DNA from: an uncultured Caulobacteraceae bacterium
GTDB taxonomy: Bacteria > Pseudomonadota > Alphaproteobacteria > Caulobacterales > TH1-2
Length of the DNA: 5,899 nucleotides
Reading direction: 5' to 3'
Assembly: GCA_937967425.1 (NCBI GenBank)
Contig: CALBST010000229.1
Coordinates: forward strand, 1-5,899
Shown here: positions 5,865-5,899 of the stretch, piece after piece
Layout of the letters: each line of letters opens with the position of its first letter
Position numbering within the stretch: position 1 is the stretch's first letter
Made by a program: the position numbers and the translations under genes
The notes under the pieces: generated by a model
What the model saw: only the letters and a program-made list of their open reading frames with translations
The model's database searches: none
What the model was told of the DNA's origin: nothing

Positions 5865-5899
5865 ATGGCGCAGGCCCCGGCCGAAGCGCCCCAGCCGAA
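5865..5899 (+). CDS. Start of an unidentified protein (partial, runs off right edge)
   Basis: Only 11 full codons are visible: MAQAPAEAPQP, then the first two bases (AA) of a Lys or Asn codon. The frame follows a good AAGGGGA ribosome site after a structured spacer. The Ala/Pro/Glu-rich opening resembles a flexible cytoplasmic N-terminus and shows no signal peptide so far. Too little is visible to name a family. Confidence 0.55.
   Translation, partial: MAQAPAEAPQP

Noticed and set aside
5061..5899. A novel defence or mobile system on the right side
   Set aside because: No nuclease, transposase, integrase, toxin-antitoxin or repeat-array signature is visible; the genes are a conserved assembly factor, a small secreted protein and a gene fragment.

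Overview
The window looks like ordinary chromosomal DNA from a high-GC alphaproteobacterium. The Caulobacterales/Hyphomonadaceae group is my best guess, from the protein style (Ala/Arg-rich, a DUF1674/SdhAF4 protein beside htpX, an alphaproteobacterial TamA/TamB pair). That placement is inference, because no rRNA or other marker is present. I see no RNA genes, insertion sequences, CRISPR arrays, phage genes or attachment sites.

Left and centre (1-5009, all on the minus strand, so transcribed right to left): htpX (membrane zinc protease), then tamA (outer-membrane Omp85-family barrel with POTRA domains), then tamB (very long inner-membrane-anchored periplasmic protein that runs off the left edge). 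tamA and tamB overlap by 4 nt (TTGA), with a TTG start for tamB. The 730 visible tamB codons contain no stop and no ATG near the start, so a plain ATG-to-stop scan misses this gene, the largest in the window. The 147-nt gap between htpX and tamA holds a weak promoter-like sequence and a small hairpin.

Right part (5061-5899, plus strand): a 63-aa DUF1674/SdhAF4 protein (succinate dehydrogenase assembly factor) diverges from htpX across only 51 nt. Next is an unrecognised 127-aa secreted protein with a proline-rich stretch, a strictly alternating Ala-X tract and a Gly/Cys tail. After a 124-nt gap with several inverted repeats, the first 11 codons of a further gene begin at 5865 and run off the right edge.

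Taken together, the minus-strand genes are about envelope biogenesis and quality control: HtpX removes damaged inner-membrane proteins, and TamA-TamB bridges the two membranes for outer-membrane protein and/or lipid delivery. SdhAF4 serves assembly of respiratory complex II. I found no convincing new multi-gene system. The least explained item is the small secreted protein at 5357-5740 and the structured spacer after it.
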